NCBI RefSeq assembly: GCF_902806685.2 | Contig: NC_048553.1 | Location: 3,331,099-3,395,098 of the forward strand | DNA: 64,000 nucleotides | Source of the DNA: Maniola hyperantus | Lineage: Eukaryota > Arthropoda > Insecta > Lepidoptera > Nymphalidae | Direction: 5' to 3' | Shown: piece after piece, positions 51,040 to 62,475 of the stretch | Layout of the letters: each line of letters begins with the position of its first letter | Position numbering within the stretch: position 1 is the first letter of the stretch | Notes under the pieces: model-generated | Databases searched by the model: none | What the model saw: only the letters and a program-made list of their open reading frames with translations | What the model was told of the DNA's origin: nothing | Program-made: the position numbers and the translations under genes

Positions 51040-54000
51040 AATCTGAGAATTGTGCGGATAGTAAATTTAATGAAAAGGATTGGAAAAATTGGCTTAGTAT
51101 TATAAATTTATATTTTAAAACTTACAAAATCCACACAATTCTCGACAAAAATTACAATCATGATGATAGGCCTCATGCATCGATTCTGGTTAATGGTCTT
51201 AATCTTTTAGGTCTCTTAGACTCTGGCTCTAGCGTTACTATACTAGGTAACGTTATTCATCATAAACTAGGCAGTCTAGGCCTGCCTCTAATTAATGACG
51301 ACTGCATTTCGGTCACTTCAGCCGGTGGTCAATGTTTAAAAAGTATCGGTTACATTAACTTGCCTGTTGAATTTGAAGGTCAATTTCACATCTTGAAAGC
51401 ATTTGTTATACCAGAAATCAGAACCAATCTTATTCTAGGTGTTGATTTTTGGCGGAAATTCCAACTTTGCCCTAAATATGTCAGCAGTGTTATTACTACC
51501 AATAACAATGTGGATAATAACCCTAAGGCTGATGCTTCACATCAACCTTTCATTCAAAGCTATAGTAACTTGTCTGATTCGGAAAAACTGTTAGCTGATA
51601 ACATTATGAAGCAGTACGAGGATATTTCATCAGAAACCAAAGGTCTGGGTGTTACTAATATCATCACTCATCATATCGATACTGGAGACTCCCCGCCTAT
51701 CAGACAACGTTACTATAGAATGTCACCAGCTAAGCAGCGTATTCTATGTGAAGAACTGGACGAAATGCTAAAGTTAGGAGTTGTCGAATCTTGCGAGAGT
51801 CCATGGTCTTCACCAGTCCTTCTGACCCCTAAAAAAGACGGTAAGCTTAGGTTTTGTCTCGATAGTCGTAAACTAAATTCTGTTACTAGAAAAGATGCTT
51901 ATAAATTACCCTATGTATCGGAAATATTAGATAATCTCAAAAACGCTAAATATTTGTCCAGCATCGATTTATCAAAAGCATTTTGGCAAATACCTATAGC
52001 AACTGAAGATCGAGACAAAACTGCATTTTATGTCCCGGGTCGGGGTACTTTTCGTTTTGTTACCATGCCTTTTGGGTTAACAAACGCCCCTGCCACTCAG
52101 CAACGCTTAGTTGATATTTTATTTTACGGTCCCGAGTTTGAAAACTCGGTATTTGTGTTTGTAGATGACATAATAATTGTCTCACCTGATTTTAACACTC
52201 ATATTTCACTACTTATCAAGGTTTATAAAAAATTACAAATGGCTAACTTAACCATAAATTTATCAAAATCGGTTTTCTTTAGAAGCGAACTTAAATATTT
52301 AGGCTATATCGTGAACGCTGAAGGATTACACGTGGACCCTGGGAAAGTTGACGCGATCCTTAATTTTAAAACTCCCACTAATAAAAAGGAAGTTAAAAGA
52401 TTCCTAGGTACAGCTTCCTGGTACCGAAGATTCGTACCTAACTTCAGTACAATCGCTGGACCACTGAACCAATTGACGTCTACAGGTAAAAAAGCTAAAC
52501 CTTTTATCTGGTCTAAGGAAGCTGATGAATCTTTTAACAAACTTAAGGAATGCTTAATTTCTGCTCCTATTTTGGCTTGTCCTGACTACAGCCTGCCATT
52601 TGAAATCCATACTGATGCTAGCGACTGCGGAATAGGTGCGTTGTTAACTCAAACTATTGACGGCATTGAACATCCTATTGCATATATGAGCAGATCACTG
52701 ACGGTTCCAGAGCGAAACTATAGTATCACGGAAAGGGAGGCACTTGCAGTCTTAGTGGCTTTGGAACATTGGCGATGCTATATCGACAATGGTCTCAAGT
52801 TCACGGTGTACACTGATCACTCCGCACTCAAGTGGTTCCTTAACCTTAACAATCCTACTGGACGTCTAGCTCGCTGGGGCATCCGCTTGTCTTGCTTTAA
52901 TTTTGAAATTAAACACCGTCGTGGCGCAGACAACATTATTCCCGACGCCCTCTCTCGCGCATGTCCCGTAGCTGCTTTAGACGCGACTTATACGTCATCT
53001 AGTAGCTGTAGTAGTTCAGACCAATGGTACTTAAACATTTACCATGGCTGCCAAAATTCACCAACCTCCTTTCCAAATTACATCGTTAAAAATAACAAAT
53101 TGTACCGCCTTATGCGAAATAAATGCGCCTTATTACAGGAATTTGAATGGAAGGAAGTGATACCTAAAGAAAAACGCGAACTGATTCTTACAGAATGTCA
53201 TTCAGAGCCTACGGCTGGTCATTTTGGCGTTTTCAAAACTTACAAGCGCTTAACGCTACGCTATTATTGGCCCAATATGCACGCTGATGTAGTGAACTTT
53301 ATTTCCAACTGTGATACCTGCCTATCCTATAAAACTCCTACTCACGGTACTATGGGACAGATGGGTAGACCGAAGGAAGTCTCGCGACCTTTCCAAATGA
53401 TCTCTATAGATTTTGTAGGTCCCTTGCCCACTAGTCGAAAGCAGCATAGCTATCTTTTAGTAGTAGTCTGTTGTTTCTCGAAATATACTATGCTGTTTCC
53501 ACTACGACGCGCTAACACAGAATCTGTTATTCGAGTGCTAGAGGACAACGTGTTTCTAGTCCACGGAATTCCTCAATCTATCGTCCTGGATAACGGAACT
53601 TATTTTTGCAGTAAAGACCTGGATACATTCTTTAAAAAGTATAAAATACCGAACGTATATTTCACACCTAAGTACACGCCACAAGTCAACACAGTGGAGC
53701 GCTATAATAAAACGGTCATTACGAGTATAGCCTCATTTATAGAGAACGATCACAGATCTTGGGACACTAAACTGCCGAAAATACAGTTCGCTATGAACAG
53801 TTCTGTGAACGAGTCTACTGGGTATACTCCAAATTTCCTGGTTCATGGGAGAGAACTCGTTTCTTGTGGTTCTCATTACCTAAACTCCGATATAGGTGAT
53901 GAATTTATTTTTCTACCTAGGGATATCTACTGCGAAAATCTGGGCCACCTCGCTATTATATTTAACGAAGTTCAAAAATCATTATATCACGCTCATGCAA

Positions 54001-54254
54001 AAAATATGTCGAACTATAATTTACGTAGGAAGCCTTTCGAATTTGAAGTAGGAGACGTTGTCTTTAAGAAAACTTATGTTTTATCTGATAAAGATAAGTT
54101 TTTTAGCAAAAAGTTGGCACCTAAATATATAAAGTGTCGCGTTATAGAAAAACGTTCGCCACTCGTTTATATTTTAGAGGATATGTCAGGAAATAAGTTA
54201 GGTACATGGCATATAAAAGACCTTAAACCTGTATCTTCTCACTATAAATTTTAA
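51036..54254 (+). CDS. pol: Gypsy element Pol (protease, RT, RNase H, integrase)
   Basis: About 1070 codons in the -1 frame to gag; the first ATG (51360) lies inside the protease, so it is expressed as Gag-Pol. Protease L-L-D-S-G-S-S at 51213-51233 (Asp-Ser-Gly). RT with F-V-D-D at about 52160. RNase H T-D-A-S at about 52612. Integrase H-H-C-C module, then Asp near 53409 and L-D-N-G ... V-E-R-Y with exact 35-residue spacing (D-D-35-E). A C-terminal K-x-A-P-K-Y-x-x-C-R-V GPF/Y-like module. No chromodomain seen. Uninterrupted. Confidence 0.94.
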   Translation, partial: LESENCADSKFNEKDWKNWLSIINLYFKTYKIHTILDKNYNHDDRPHASILVNGLNLLGLLDSGSSVTILGNVIHHKLGSLGLPLINDDCISVTSAGGQCLKSIGYINLPVEFEGQFHILKAFVIPEIRTNLILGVDFWRKFQLCPKYVSSVITTNNNVDNNPKADASHQPFIQSYSNLSDSEKLLADNIMKQYEDISSETKGLGVTNIITHHIDTGDSPPIRQRYYRMSPAKQRILCEELDEMLKLGVVESCESPWSSPVLLTPKKDGKLRFCLDSRKLNSVTRKDAYKLPYVSEILDNLKNAKYLSSIDLSKAFWQIPIATEDRDKTAFYVPGRGTFRFVTMPFGLTNAPATQQRLVDILFYGPEFENSVFVFVDDIIIVSPDFNTHISLLIKVYKKLQMANLTINLSKSVFFRSELKYLGYIVNAEGLHVDPGKVDAILNFKTPTNKKEVKRFLGTASWYRRFVPNFSTIAGPLNQLTSTGKKAKPFIWSKEADESFNKLKECLISAPILACPDYSLPFEIHTDASDCGIGALLTQTIDGIEHPIAYMSRSLTVPERNYSITEREALAVLVALEHWRCYIDNGLKFTVYTDHSALKWFLNLNNPTGRLARWGIRLSCFNFEIKHRRGADNIIPDALSRACPVAALDATYTSSSSCSSSDQWYLNIYHGCQNSPTSFPNYIVKNNKLYRLMRNKCALLQEFEWKEVIPKEKRELILTECHSEPTAGHFGVFKTYKRLTLRYYWPNMHADVVNFISNCDTCLSYKTPTHGTMGQMGRPKEVSRPFQMISIDFVGPLPTSRKQHSYLLVVVCCFSKYTMLFPLRRANTESVIRVLEDNVFLVHGIPQSIVLDNGTYFCSKDLDTFFKKYKIPNVYFTPKYTPQVNTVERYNKTVITSIASFIENDHRSWDTKLPKIQFAMNSSVNESTGYTPNFLVHGRELVSCGSHYLNSDIGDEFIFLPRDIYCENLGHLAIIFNEVQKSLYHAHAKNMSNYNLRRKPFEFEVGDVVFKKTYVLSDKDKFFSKKLAPKYIKCRVIEKRSPLVYILEDMSGNKLGTWHIKDLKPVSSHYKF

Positions 54255-54627
54255 ATTAACCTTAACCTAGAATAACTATTACATTAGATCAATTTAACTT
54301 AAATTCATATCATAATATATATAATTACCGTTAATATAATTTTCAACTTACGCTACGAATAATTATACTTATTTAACTCGATCCCTCGTGTTGATTTACC
54401 ATCTTGTGGCTAAGTTCGTACGAGAGTTATTGGTTTCTGTACAACCATAAACTCATTTTATTAGGATGCGTCAGTAATTTTGAAGAATAATTACTGTTGC
54501 TTTTATTGAATGCGTGATGTATGTAAGAGTATGGATGGGATTATGATAGTGTGTAAGTACGAGCGTTTTCAGGCCTTAGCGAATTTTATCTGATAGGGAT
54601 AAAATTCTTCGCCAGGCGAGGGGGATA
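54255..54627 (+). other. Gypsy element 3' non-coding region and polypurine tract
   Basis: 373 bp without coding; ends with AGGCGAGGGGGA (54615-54626) just before the 3' LTR. Confidence 0.75.
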
Positions 54628-55339
54628 TGTAACGTTGTACAAGAACGTTGCATGTATTTAATAAAAATTCGGCGCCTAACCGAATATTAGCAGAAATATC
54701 GCGCACGAACGACTGCAATCGTGTTACGTCGTGTTTCAACGAATGAGTTCCGCGTGCAGCCGCTAGAAGCGAGAGGGCGACACTGCCGCGCTGCGCCCGC
54801 GCATATATTTTACTAAGATCAGTCTAGAATCTTTTCGAAAAGTGACAGGAAGCGAATTGTTCCTCGGAAGTGTTCCTTATGATAGTTTCCGTATTCCTGG
54901 AACTATTATTAACAGTTTTAGTGACCTACGTGGATTTGTAACCCGTGTATAAACGGGTTCTGGATCCTGCTTGGATTTTCACGGCACTTCTTCGTGCTTC
55001 TTCGTGCTTCTTCGTGCACCTTGGATCCCGCTGCCGCTGCCTACGCCAGGCGCATCACGTGGCACCCTCTTCCGGCGCTACGGAACTCCCTGCACCTGGC
55101 CAGCGGTCTGCCTCCGTACACCTCGTCGAGCGCGCATTCCCCTTCCCTGAAGACCATCTCGCCGGACTCCCGCTACCTCTGGGACGTTACCGCACGGCGA
55201 AACAGGGAAGTACAGCCTACTGCAAGTTTAGTGATTGTAGTGACGCCAGCACGCTAACTCACGACCCTACTTATCTAAATAAATTCTCGTGTTGACTTGT
55301 GGGTTTTATTCCTCGCCACTAAAAAACCCCCACGTCACA
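54628..55339 (+). repeat. Gypsy element 3' LTR
   Basis: 712 bp, ending CCCCACGTCACA, followed by GCTG. Confidence 0.92.
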
Positions 55340-55491
55340 GCTGTTACCCTCCCCGCTACCTCGGGCGACCTCGGACACCCAAAATGTGTGTTCTGCGCAA
55401 CGTCGTGCGCAAACTTCAGGGGCGCATTTACGTTTGAATCGTACTGTACCTACTTGTATTAATAGAAGTCAATTTTGACAAACGAGCCAAT

Positions 55492-55647
55492 GGGGCCGAT
55501 TCTCTTGTACACAATCTCTAAACTAACCTAAATTAACAAGTCTAAATCTAGTGCCATCCTTTTTGCGCAAGCAACATTATGAAAGGGATAGCAATCGATT
55601 TAGACGTGACATTTTAGTTTAGTTTAGAGATTGTGTACAGCGGAATT
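55492..55647. mobile_element. MITE family H, copy with decayed right end
   Basis: Left end GGGGCCGATTCTCTTGTACA; right arm 'ttagagattgtgtacagcgg' is diverged. Complete relative at 61770-61928. Confidence 0.7.
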
Positions 55648-56278
55648 AGCCACATTCCCGCACTAGCATAGACAGCATAGACTAGACATCTCCGCAGTCG
55701 TGCGTCGGTAGTCAGTCATTTTATTGGACATTGCGTATAATATAGTGTGTAGTGTACATGTCCACTGATAATATAATAATATTATTCTGCAAAAGGCCTG
55801 CAATATTTAAAATTGAGATATTGAGAAGCGCCTAAAATGTAAACTGTACTAAATGCCTAAATATAGGTATATAATATAATGAATTATGTTCCATTGCCAT
55901 ACCAATTCGTTATTTAAAATTGTGCCATACTTTTTTATTTTAAAAGCCTCTTTTACCTTAACTGAAATTAATAACTTTTATATTACTGTCTCCCTTACAA
56001 CTTTAACTAAGCATTTATTAAATCTTTTAGATTATTTATTGTTAGGATTTAGATACTACCACTTTCATAAATCGCATCGGTAAAATACGTCTGTGCAGAA
56101 AAGCGCAACCTAACAGCGATAACGCACTCATCCGATCCGAATCAGTGAAAATACGGATATAAAAAACATCAACGACATATATCATAAGCTATCATACAAA
56201 ACAAAAAGGAACATATTTTTATGGACTCGGATCGGATGAGTGCCTAACCGCTGTAACGCCGCGCTGACTAAAACATAA
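55648..56278. other. Intergenic, nothing recognised
   Basis: No gene or matched repeat; AT-rich. Confidence 0.35.
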
Positions 56279-56830
56279 TGTACAGCACGCGGCAGAAAAT
56301 AATGTACATCGGCCTTTAGAATAAATAATAATAAATAATAAAATCATTTATTTCCACCAAATACAATTCATATTTTTGTTAGTATTGAGACCTTAAAACT
56401 AGTTATTATAAAATTCTTACCAAAACAATACTGTGCACCTGTATTCCGAACTAGTAGAAACTGTGTCTCGGAAAACAGGGCCTCCAGCTCGGTGAATACA
56501 AAGCTAACTACATACTAACTAACATACTAACTAAACTAAAGAGCTAAAGAAAATAATATGTGTGTGGAAGTCCATGTTATCTGTGTTTGTGTGGGCGTGA
56601 GTGCGTGTGTGTGGGGGTGAAAGTGAGTGAGCATGACATTTCGGCTTTGTAACGTGTTGTCTCTATCTCTCATACCTATGTGACGTTTTGTCGGTCTCAA
56701 CGACAGATAATGCTCTATAAAACCGCTATAATCACAATCATAATCATAATTTATTGTTGCAAATACGCTATCTCTTTGTAAAGGTACATACATTATTTTC
56801 TGCTGCGTATTGTACACCAATAAAATACAG
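56279..56830. repeat. MITE family E arms with inserted sequence
   Basis: Outer arms at 56279-56325 ('cagcacgcggcagaaaataa') and 56635-56830 ('gacatttcggctttgtaacg' to 'attttctgctgcgtattgta') enclose an unrelated block (56330-56630) with a LINE-tail-like ATAATAAAT start. Confidence 0.55.
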
Positions 56831-57273
56831 ACCTTTTTATGCTTGACGTTAAAATTTAAACACAAGAAATACAGAGGTCAGAGGTCAGAGGCGTAGGCAA
56901 CAACCAATAGCGGTTGGACGCGCGCTATTATTGGCAGAGATATTTGTGCGCCATTCAAAAATAAGATTTTTATATCGGACGTAGTATATCGACGTAAATT
57001 ATAAAAGTGGTATTATTGTAAATGGGACCAGATTCATTTAAATCAGTTTTCTGTTTCTTTTATTTGATTATACCTACCTGTTATATAATATTAGTGATAA
57101 ATAAATGTTGTTCTTTTTATTTTAAAATATAAGTACCCAAGTGTTGTTCAAACATTATACTTAGCTGAAGAAATAATGGTTTCTATTTACGTAATATTCA
57201 TTCAATGGCCTCTATTGCGTCCGTTGCGTACCATCTAGTGCGTACTGCGCAGTACGCACTACATGGGTCATTG
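56831..57273. other. Intergenic, nothing recognised
   Basis: Holds an inverted patch GTGCGTACTGCGCAGTACGCAC at 57239-57260 (written here as one hairpin of 11-bp arms). Otherwise unremarkable. Confidence 0.4.
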
Positions 57274-57375
57274 AGTACAGTACTCGGCAGAAAGTAATGT
57301 AATCGGCCTTTAGAATGACTTTTGTAGAAAGTTGTCTCTATCACTCATACCTATATGACGTTTTGTCAATCAACA
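57274..57375. repeat. MITE family E fragment
   Basis: 'acagtactcggcagaaagta' to 'tatgacgttttgtcaatc'. Confidence 0.55.
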
Positions 57376-57421
57376 AGATTGGGTCAGTTGTATCTACTGG
57401 TATGTATCCGCCCTTAATGTG

Positions 57422-57581
57422 CTATAAGTACCGCAAATTTATAATGCGCGTGGCCGCCATTTTAGTGACGTCAGCACTAGACTGAAGTTTCGAGCTGATG
57501 GTATATTTTTATTTCGGCTGACGTCATTTCGATGTTAATGAGACATGGTTCCAGCGCAATACCAATTTGCGGGACTCATAA
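57422..57581. mobile_element. MITE family F, copy 2 (reverse of 9366-9533)
   Basis: Ends 'tataagtaccgcaaattta' and 'caatttgcgggactcata'; the middle has 'ggccgccattttagtgacg' as in copy 1. Confidence 0.75.
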
Positions 57582-57831
57582 GCATGTTGGTTCTTGATAA
57601 GTAGTAGGGAATGTTAAATTATTGTGTTGTATCAATATAAAGAATTTATGGTTAAATTTAATTTTATTCTATAAATGTGACGATAAATAATGACAAATAT
57701 ACACCTATCTATATGAAACTCATTTTATTTTTGCCACTATACACGTAATCGAGAAAAGATCTAATAGAAGTATGTAGGTACAAAAAGCTAGGTAGGTAGT
57801 CAAATGACGTTTGCACGTAAAATTGCTGGCC

Positions 57832-58066
57832 CTACCGCGGTTGTTTGACAGCTACAATGTCATTTGTCGCCCTACTGGCGACAAACGTTATCCTAGGGCG
57901 ATTGTCTAAAACCTGCATCAATCATTATTACAATCTCAATTGTTCTGATTGGCTGAATTTGTGCGATTCTTGTTGCAACAATGCATTGTGGCCAATAGTG
58001 AGCGAGCATTAACCAATCAGAGATGACTGCAATCGTGACATTGTAGCTGTCAAACAACCGCGGTAG
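57832..58066 (-). mobile_element. MITE family D, complete copy with 31-bp perfect TIRs
   Basis: CTACCGCGGTTGTTTGACAG... at the left pairs perfectly over 31 bp with the right end ...CTGTCAAACAACCGCGGTAG. The middle is the family D sequence. It shows that the copies at 84, 9865 and 23560 derive from a TIR element. Confidence 0.8.
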
Positions 58067-58332
58067 AGCCGCAGAGCCATCTTTATCTTTTCAGTCCACT
58101 TCTTTACCGGTTGAGCTATTGAGGCTCTAAATTGATTGTCAGACAGTGTTCAAACGTAGTACTTCTTTGGTTCAAATTAATATTGTTCTCTTATAGTTAT
58201 TTATATACTCTTTGCTTCGGAGTTATAGTGATTATATACTCTTTGTTCGGAGTGATGGTGAAAGTCACAGAGTGAATATAGGGGTAGTCACAGAGTACAT
58301 TGGGGTAGTAAAAGTGGGCACCAAAGAGTACA

Positions 58333-58563
58333 TCCATACTAATATTATAATCCATACTAATATTATAAATGCGAAAGTACCTATGTCTGTCTGCTAGCCT
58401 TTCACAGCTCATCCGTTCAACCGATTTTGACGAAACTTGGTACAGCGATAGCTTGCATCCCGGGGAAGGACATAGGCTACTTTTTATCCCGGAAAATCAA
58501 ACAGTTCCCACGGGATTTTTAAATACCTAAATCCACGCGGACGAAGTCGCGGGCATCCTCTAG
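58333..58563 (+). mobile_element. LEP1-type Helitron with duplicated 5' end
   Basis: Two successive TCCATACTAATATTATAA starts (58333 and 58351), then the full Helitron to GGGCATCCTCTAG before T. Confidence 0.82.
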
Positions 58564-59330
58564 TAATCAATAATAATATCATTACGTTAGAAACCGGACT
58601 TTCATACAAATCTAAAAATGTATGCATAGATTGCATGCTTTAATAGCAACATTATAACACTAAAACTGTCAGAAAGACAGTACTGCCAACATAAATAAAT
58701 AGGGTTCCTTCTTCCCTTGGATGAATGATTACCTAACTTTTTTTGTGAAACTTAATCGTTTAAAACTTTAAAATAAAAGAACAGAAACACAGAAAATTGT
58801 TTTTTCCAGAAATCAGATGATATAGACTTAAGTACTCAATATAAACACCTAATACCTCAAGGCGTTCCAAAAATGGTCCTGTCCTGACACGCGAATAAAC
58901 ATCAAAGTGACCCTTTAAGGCTTTAAAGCTTCTGTTTCTTCAATTTTGAGGCTCAGGAGCCTAAAGTGATATACCAGTGTAAAATAAATTACTAGTTACG
59001 TAGGTATTTTTACTTTTAGAACGTTTTGTCATAAATATACTTTTCCTAGCACCTGATTTGCTAGATTTATGTCGCTAATTACACATTTCCATTATGGAGT
59101 AATTAGTTAATTACAATATATTTATCAAAATTTGTAAAAATATTCTCAGAAATTTCCTATTTTGACTGACTTTTATGACCAGAGTAAACTAATTTTTGCT
59201 GTGATTTATGAGTTATCATTCTGTAGTTGCTGGCGTGTCCATTTCAGGCATCCATGCATACAAAAATTTTACTATAACGAAGCTTCGCCTGCCTGGTGTT
59301 GTTTTTAAAAACGTCGAGCCTTGTCTCCAA
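58564..59330. other. Intergenic, nothing recognised
   Basis: No gene or matched repeat before the MITE at 59331. Confidence 0.35.
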
Positions 59331-59724
59331 CGTAGATAGAGTAATTAAAGGTAGATGCAGGAACGTTTGCTTTCTCATTCGCACTAAAAAGAGAGCACAG
59401 ATAAAGTTACTAATGTGATAAACAGAGACGCAGCTAACCTATTTTTTGTCCCTTATCGTGTAACTGGTTTTTTTCAAGAATACATACAAGAAGTTGCAAA
59501 ACAAACTTTGAGAATTCGTGGCGTAATTGTATTTCTCATGAGTTATTTAGGTACTTGTTTTCACATAAAAAACGTTTAATACAAATATTGTTGATCGGTT
59601 AATACAAATTTGACTACTAAATAATGGTAATAATTGTCGTGTTATTCATCGTTACGTCGTGCTATCGCTATCTCATACGCGGTTACACAGTGCTTAAATC
59701 TACCTATTATTCTATCTATCTACG
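59331..59724 (+). mobile_element. hAT-like MITE, copy 2
   Basis: 394 bp, CGTAGATAGAGTAATT start and TATCTATCTACG end. Flanks GTCTCCAA / TTCTCCAA (7 of 8 match) give an 8-bp duplication. Reverse of 587-947. It lies 149 bp upstream of the transposase start codon. Confidence 0.82.
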
Positions 59725-59873
59725 TTCTCCAATAATGTTCTAAATTCTAATATCCTATATGTCATTGGTCTGTGGTTCTAATTTTATTTTGGTTACAAGT
59801 TACAACAAATAACAATACAATTTTACATAATAAATAACTTTTCTTGTTATAAGCCCGCGGACTTTGCTCCAAT

Positions 59874-61248
59874 ATGAATAAACAAGGCATTGTTTTGAAT
59901 GGGAGAGCTCGAGAAATTGTTGGAAATGTAGACGAATACTTTAAGAAGGAGAAAGATTACAATGTCGCATTGATACATGATTTGAAGACAGCAGACATCC
60001 TAACAGGTTTAGGACCTTATGGAAATGTAACTTTGTCTCGTGAAATGTTCAATAGCATTTTGGTAACTCTGCAAAGTGCATACCAAGTAACTGAGCGACT
60101 CAAACTGGCTACTGGTATAAGCAATTTTACAATAAGCCGTATCCGATTCGAGCGAAAAGATGCAGAAGCTAGCAGCAGCAAAGTATCAACGCCAAAAAGG
60201 AAACCTCTACGAAAATTAATAGTTTGTGATAATTTTGAGATTGCTTCTCTTCAAAATATAATTAATTCCATTTATATGGTGAAGAAAGAAATTCCAACAT
60301 TAAAAAAAATACTTGCTGTCGCAAAGGAGGACCTACAATTTCCAGGAGGCAAAATGACACTAAGAAGAATAATGGTCGATTCTCTCGGCTATAAAAATAA
60401 TTGTCAGAGCAATGGAGTAGATCTAATAGAAAGATATAATAGCAAAGCATTGCGTTCAAAGTATTTACGACGTATTCATCAAAATGATATTCTGGGGGAT
60501 GACAAAAAACCTATCGTCTATTTATTCGAGACGTGGATCCATGCCCACTATACTATTAAGAAATGTTGGCAGACTAGCACGGAAACTGGAGCGAAAAAAA
60601 ATGACAGTGTTGGGTGCCGGTGGGTTATTGCTGGTGGCGAAAATGGTTTTTTAAACGGGGCTCTTCTTATGTTTAAGACAAAATTTAAAACGGGTGATAA
60701 TCACGATAAAATGTATGCTACAAATTTCATGAAATGGGTTAATCAAAATTTAATACCAAATCTCCCGGAAAAAGCAATCATTGTCATGGACAATGCCGCG
60801 TACCGCAGCATGGAAGTATCCATGGCCCCAAATATTAATACAAAAAAAGAAATGCAGTCATGGCTTAGAGAAAAAAATATAGAATTTGAGGAATCTTTCA
60901 CCAAAGCAGAACTCTATAAGTTGATAAAAAGGCATAAACCGCCAATAAATGATATCATTGACAATCTGTTTCGCTCTCACGGTTTTGAAGTTTTGAGGCT
61001 GCCACCCTACAATTGCAATTTAAATCCGATCGAATATATCTGGCATTTGATTAAGTGCAGGGTGGCAAACAGTAATGTTGAACAGCTAGAATCCCAAATT
61101 GAACGGTTGACCCTTGAAGCAATCGCCTCAATAACCAGAGATGATTGGCAGAGAGAGATAACTCACGTGAAACTAATCGAGAGGCAATACCGGAAAAGGG
61201 AGCAAATTGAAGATGACGATGAGAAGTTCAGTTTGATTATAAAAACTG
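59874..61248 (+). CDS. Transposase-derived gene exon 1
   Basis: 458 codons plus one base, holding the helix-turn-helix and DDE core. ATG context AATATGAA. Confidence 0.87.
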
Positions 61249-62254
61249 GTAAGTAACAAAATCTATCTAGTTCTAGTCTATCTATTTTAGTTTTAGAAAT
61301 AAAGCTAGTTTACACACATTAAGTGGTTACACACACACACATTAAATTTTTAGGGTTCCGTACCTCAAAAGGAAAAACGGAACCCTTATTGGATCACTTT
61401 GTTGTCTGTCTGTCAAGAAACCTACAGGGTAATTCCCGTTGACCTAGAATCACGAAATTTGGCAGGTAGGTAAGGTCTTATAGCAGACATTCGGGGAAAA
61501 ATCTGAAAGCCGTGAATTTAGGGTTGCATCACACAAAAAAAATTAAATTGTGGTCATGAACTAATAATTAGTATATTCAATTTTCGAAGTAAGATAACTA
61601 TATCAAGTGGGGGTATCATAATATGAAAGGGCTTTACATTCTAAAACAGATTTTTATGCATCATAGTTTTTGAATTATAGTGCAAAATGTCAAAAAAATA
61701 CGACTGTAGTACGGAACCCTCGTTGCTCGAGCCTGACTCGCACATTTCCGGTTTTTTATGTGACATAATGGGACTGATTCTCTTGTACACAATCTCTAAA
61801 CAACTAAATTAACAGGTCTAAATATAGTGCTATCCTTTTCCGCAAGCAACATTATGACAGGGATAGTAATAGATTTAGACGTGTCATTTTAGTATACTTT
61901 AGAGATTGTGTACAAGAGAACCGGCCCCAATGCATACAAGTGAGTTTAGTAATAAGTTACAAGTTAAAATTTAGTGTGCAAGTAAACAAGTAGTTTTGTC
62001 TTTTTTTTTTTTATGAACTTGGGAGCTTTACTAAATTACTTGTCTGGATGTGTGAACACTAAAATTAAGTTAAAATTTAGTTAATTACTTGACAACTTAA
62101 TACATGAAGGCTTGATAGTCAGTGGCAAGTAAGTTTTAGATGTTATATATAAGTAAATCCATGCTCTATTTTTATAGGGGAAAGCAGCTGTGATGAAGAT
62201 GAAGACTACTTGGAGAATGATGCAGATATAACTGAAGAGCAACATTCACATTAA
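59874..62254 (+). CDS. Tc1/IS630-type (DDE_3) transposase-derived protein, 2 exons
   Basis: Exons 59874-61248 and 62178-62254 (484 residues). Donor ACTG|GTAAGT; acceptor TTTATAG|GGGAAA; phase kept. The N terminus has a helix-turn-helix of the family (R-A-R-E-I-V-G-N-V, then A-T-G-I-S-N-F-T-I-S-R-I). The catalytic core has P-I-V-Y-L-F-E-T-W where relatives have Asp before E-T, V-M-D-N-A-A-Y (second Asp) and N-L-N-P-I-E-Y-I-W (Glu). The first catalytic Asp is therefore Phe. The spliced tail is very acidic (C-D-E-D-E-D-Y-L-E-N-D). Without splicing the protein would end four nucleotides later at G-K. No inverted ends were found around it. Either a domesticated gene or a recently dead transposon. 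Confidence 0.85.
61352..61757 (+). repeat. Repeat family A, full-length copy 5 (in transposase intron)
   Basis: AGGGTTCCGTACCTC to CACATTTCCGGTTTTTT. Inside the 929-bp intron of the transposase-derived gene. Confidence 0.8.
61770..61928. mobile_element. MITE family H, complete copy
   Basis: GGGACTGATTCTCTTGTACA start and TGTACAAGAGAACCGGCCCC end, inverted over about 28 bp. Also inside the transposase intron. Confidence 0.78.
62178..62254 (+). CDS. Transposase-derived gene exon 2 (acidic tail)
   Basis: 25 codons ending E-E-Q-H-S-H stop. Too short to find except by splice phase and acidic composition; similar acidic tails end relatives of this transposase family. Confidence 0.75.
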
Positions 62255-62475
62255 AACTTTCAATCCAGACTAGTTCTATTGTAAATACTTATATATTTTT
62301 TTGTTAAGTCTACCTAAATTCAGTATGATATACTATCCTATACCTAAATCTATGTTTGTACGCAATAATCGTCAAAACTAAGAAAGGAAAATTGGAATGT
62401 ATAACCAGGTCATAAAACCTATTTTATCTTCGAGTTAAATATCTGCCCTCTGACTGACTATCTGACTTGGGTATA

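Larger units (their letters stand above)
48375..55339 (+). mobile_element. Ty3/gypsy LTR retrotransposon without env, full length
   Basis: 6965 bp with TG...CA LTRs of 713 and 712 bp that differ by one substitution and one indel near their 3' ends. GCTG target duplication (48371-48374, 55340-55343). Gag and pol are open, a -1 slippery site links them, and a purine tract precedes the 3' LTR. A 370-bp non-coding stretch after pol replaces env. Recent insertion. Confidence 0.94.

Noticed and set aside
58085..58135. A 'ttaccggttgagctattgag' patch resembling a tRNA D-arm.
   Set aside because: No matching acceptor, anticodon or T-arm follows; probably repeat-borne or chance.
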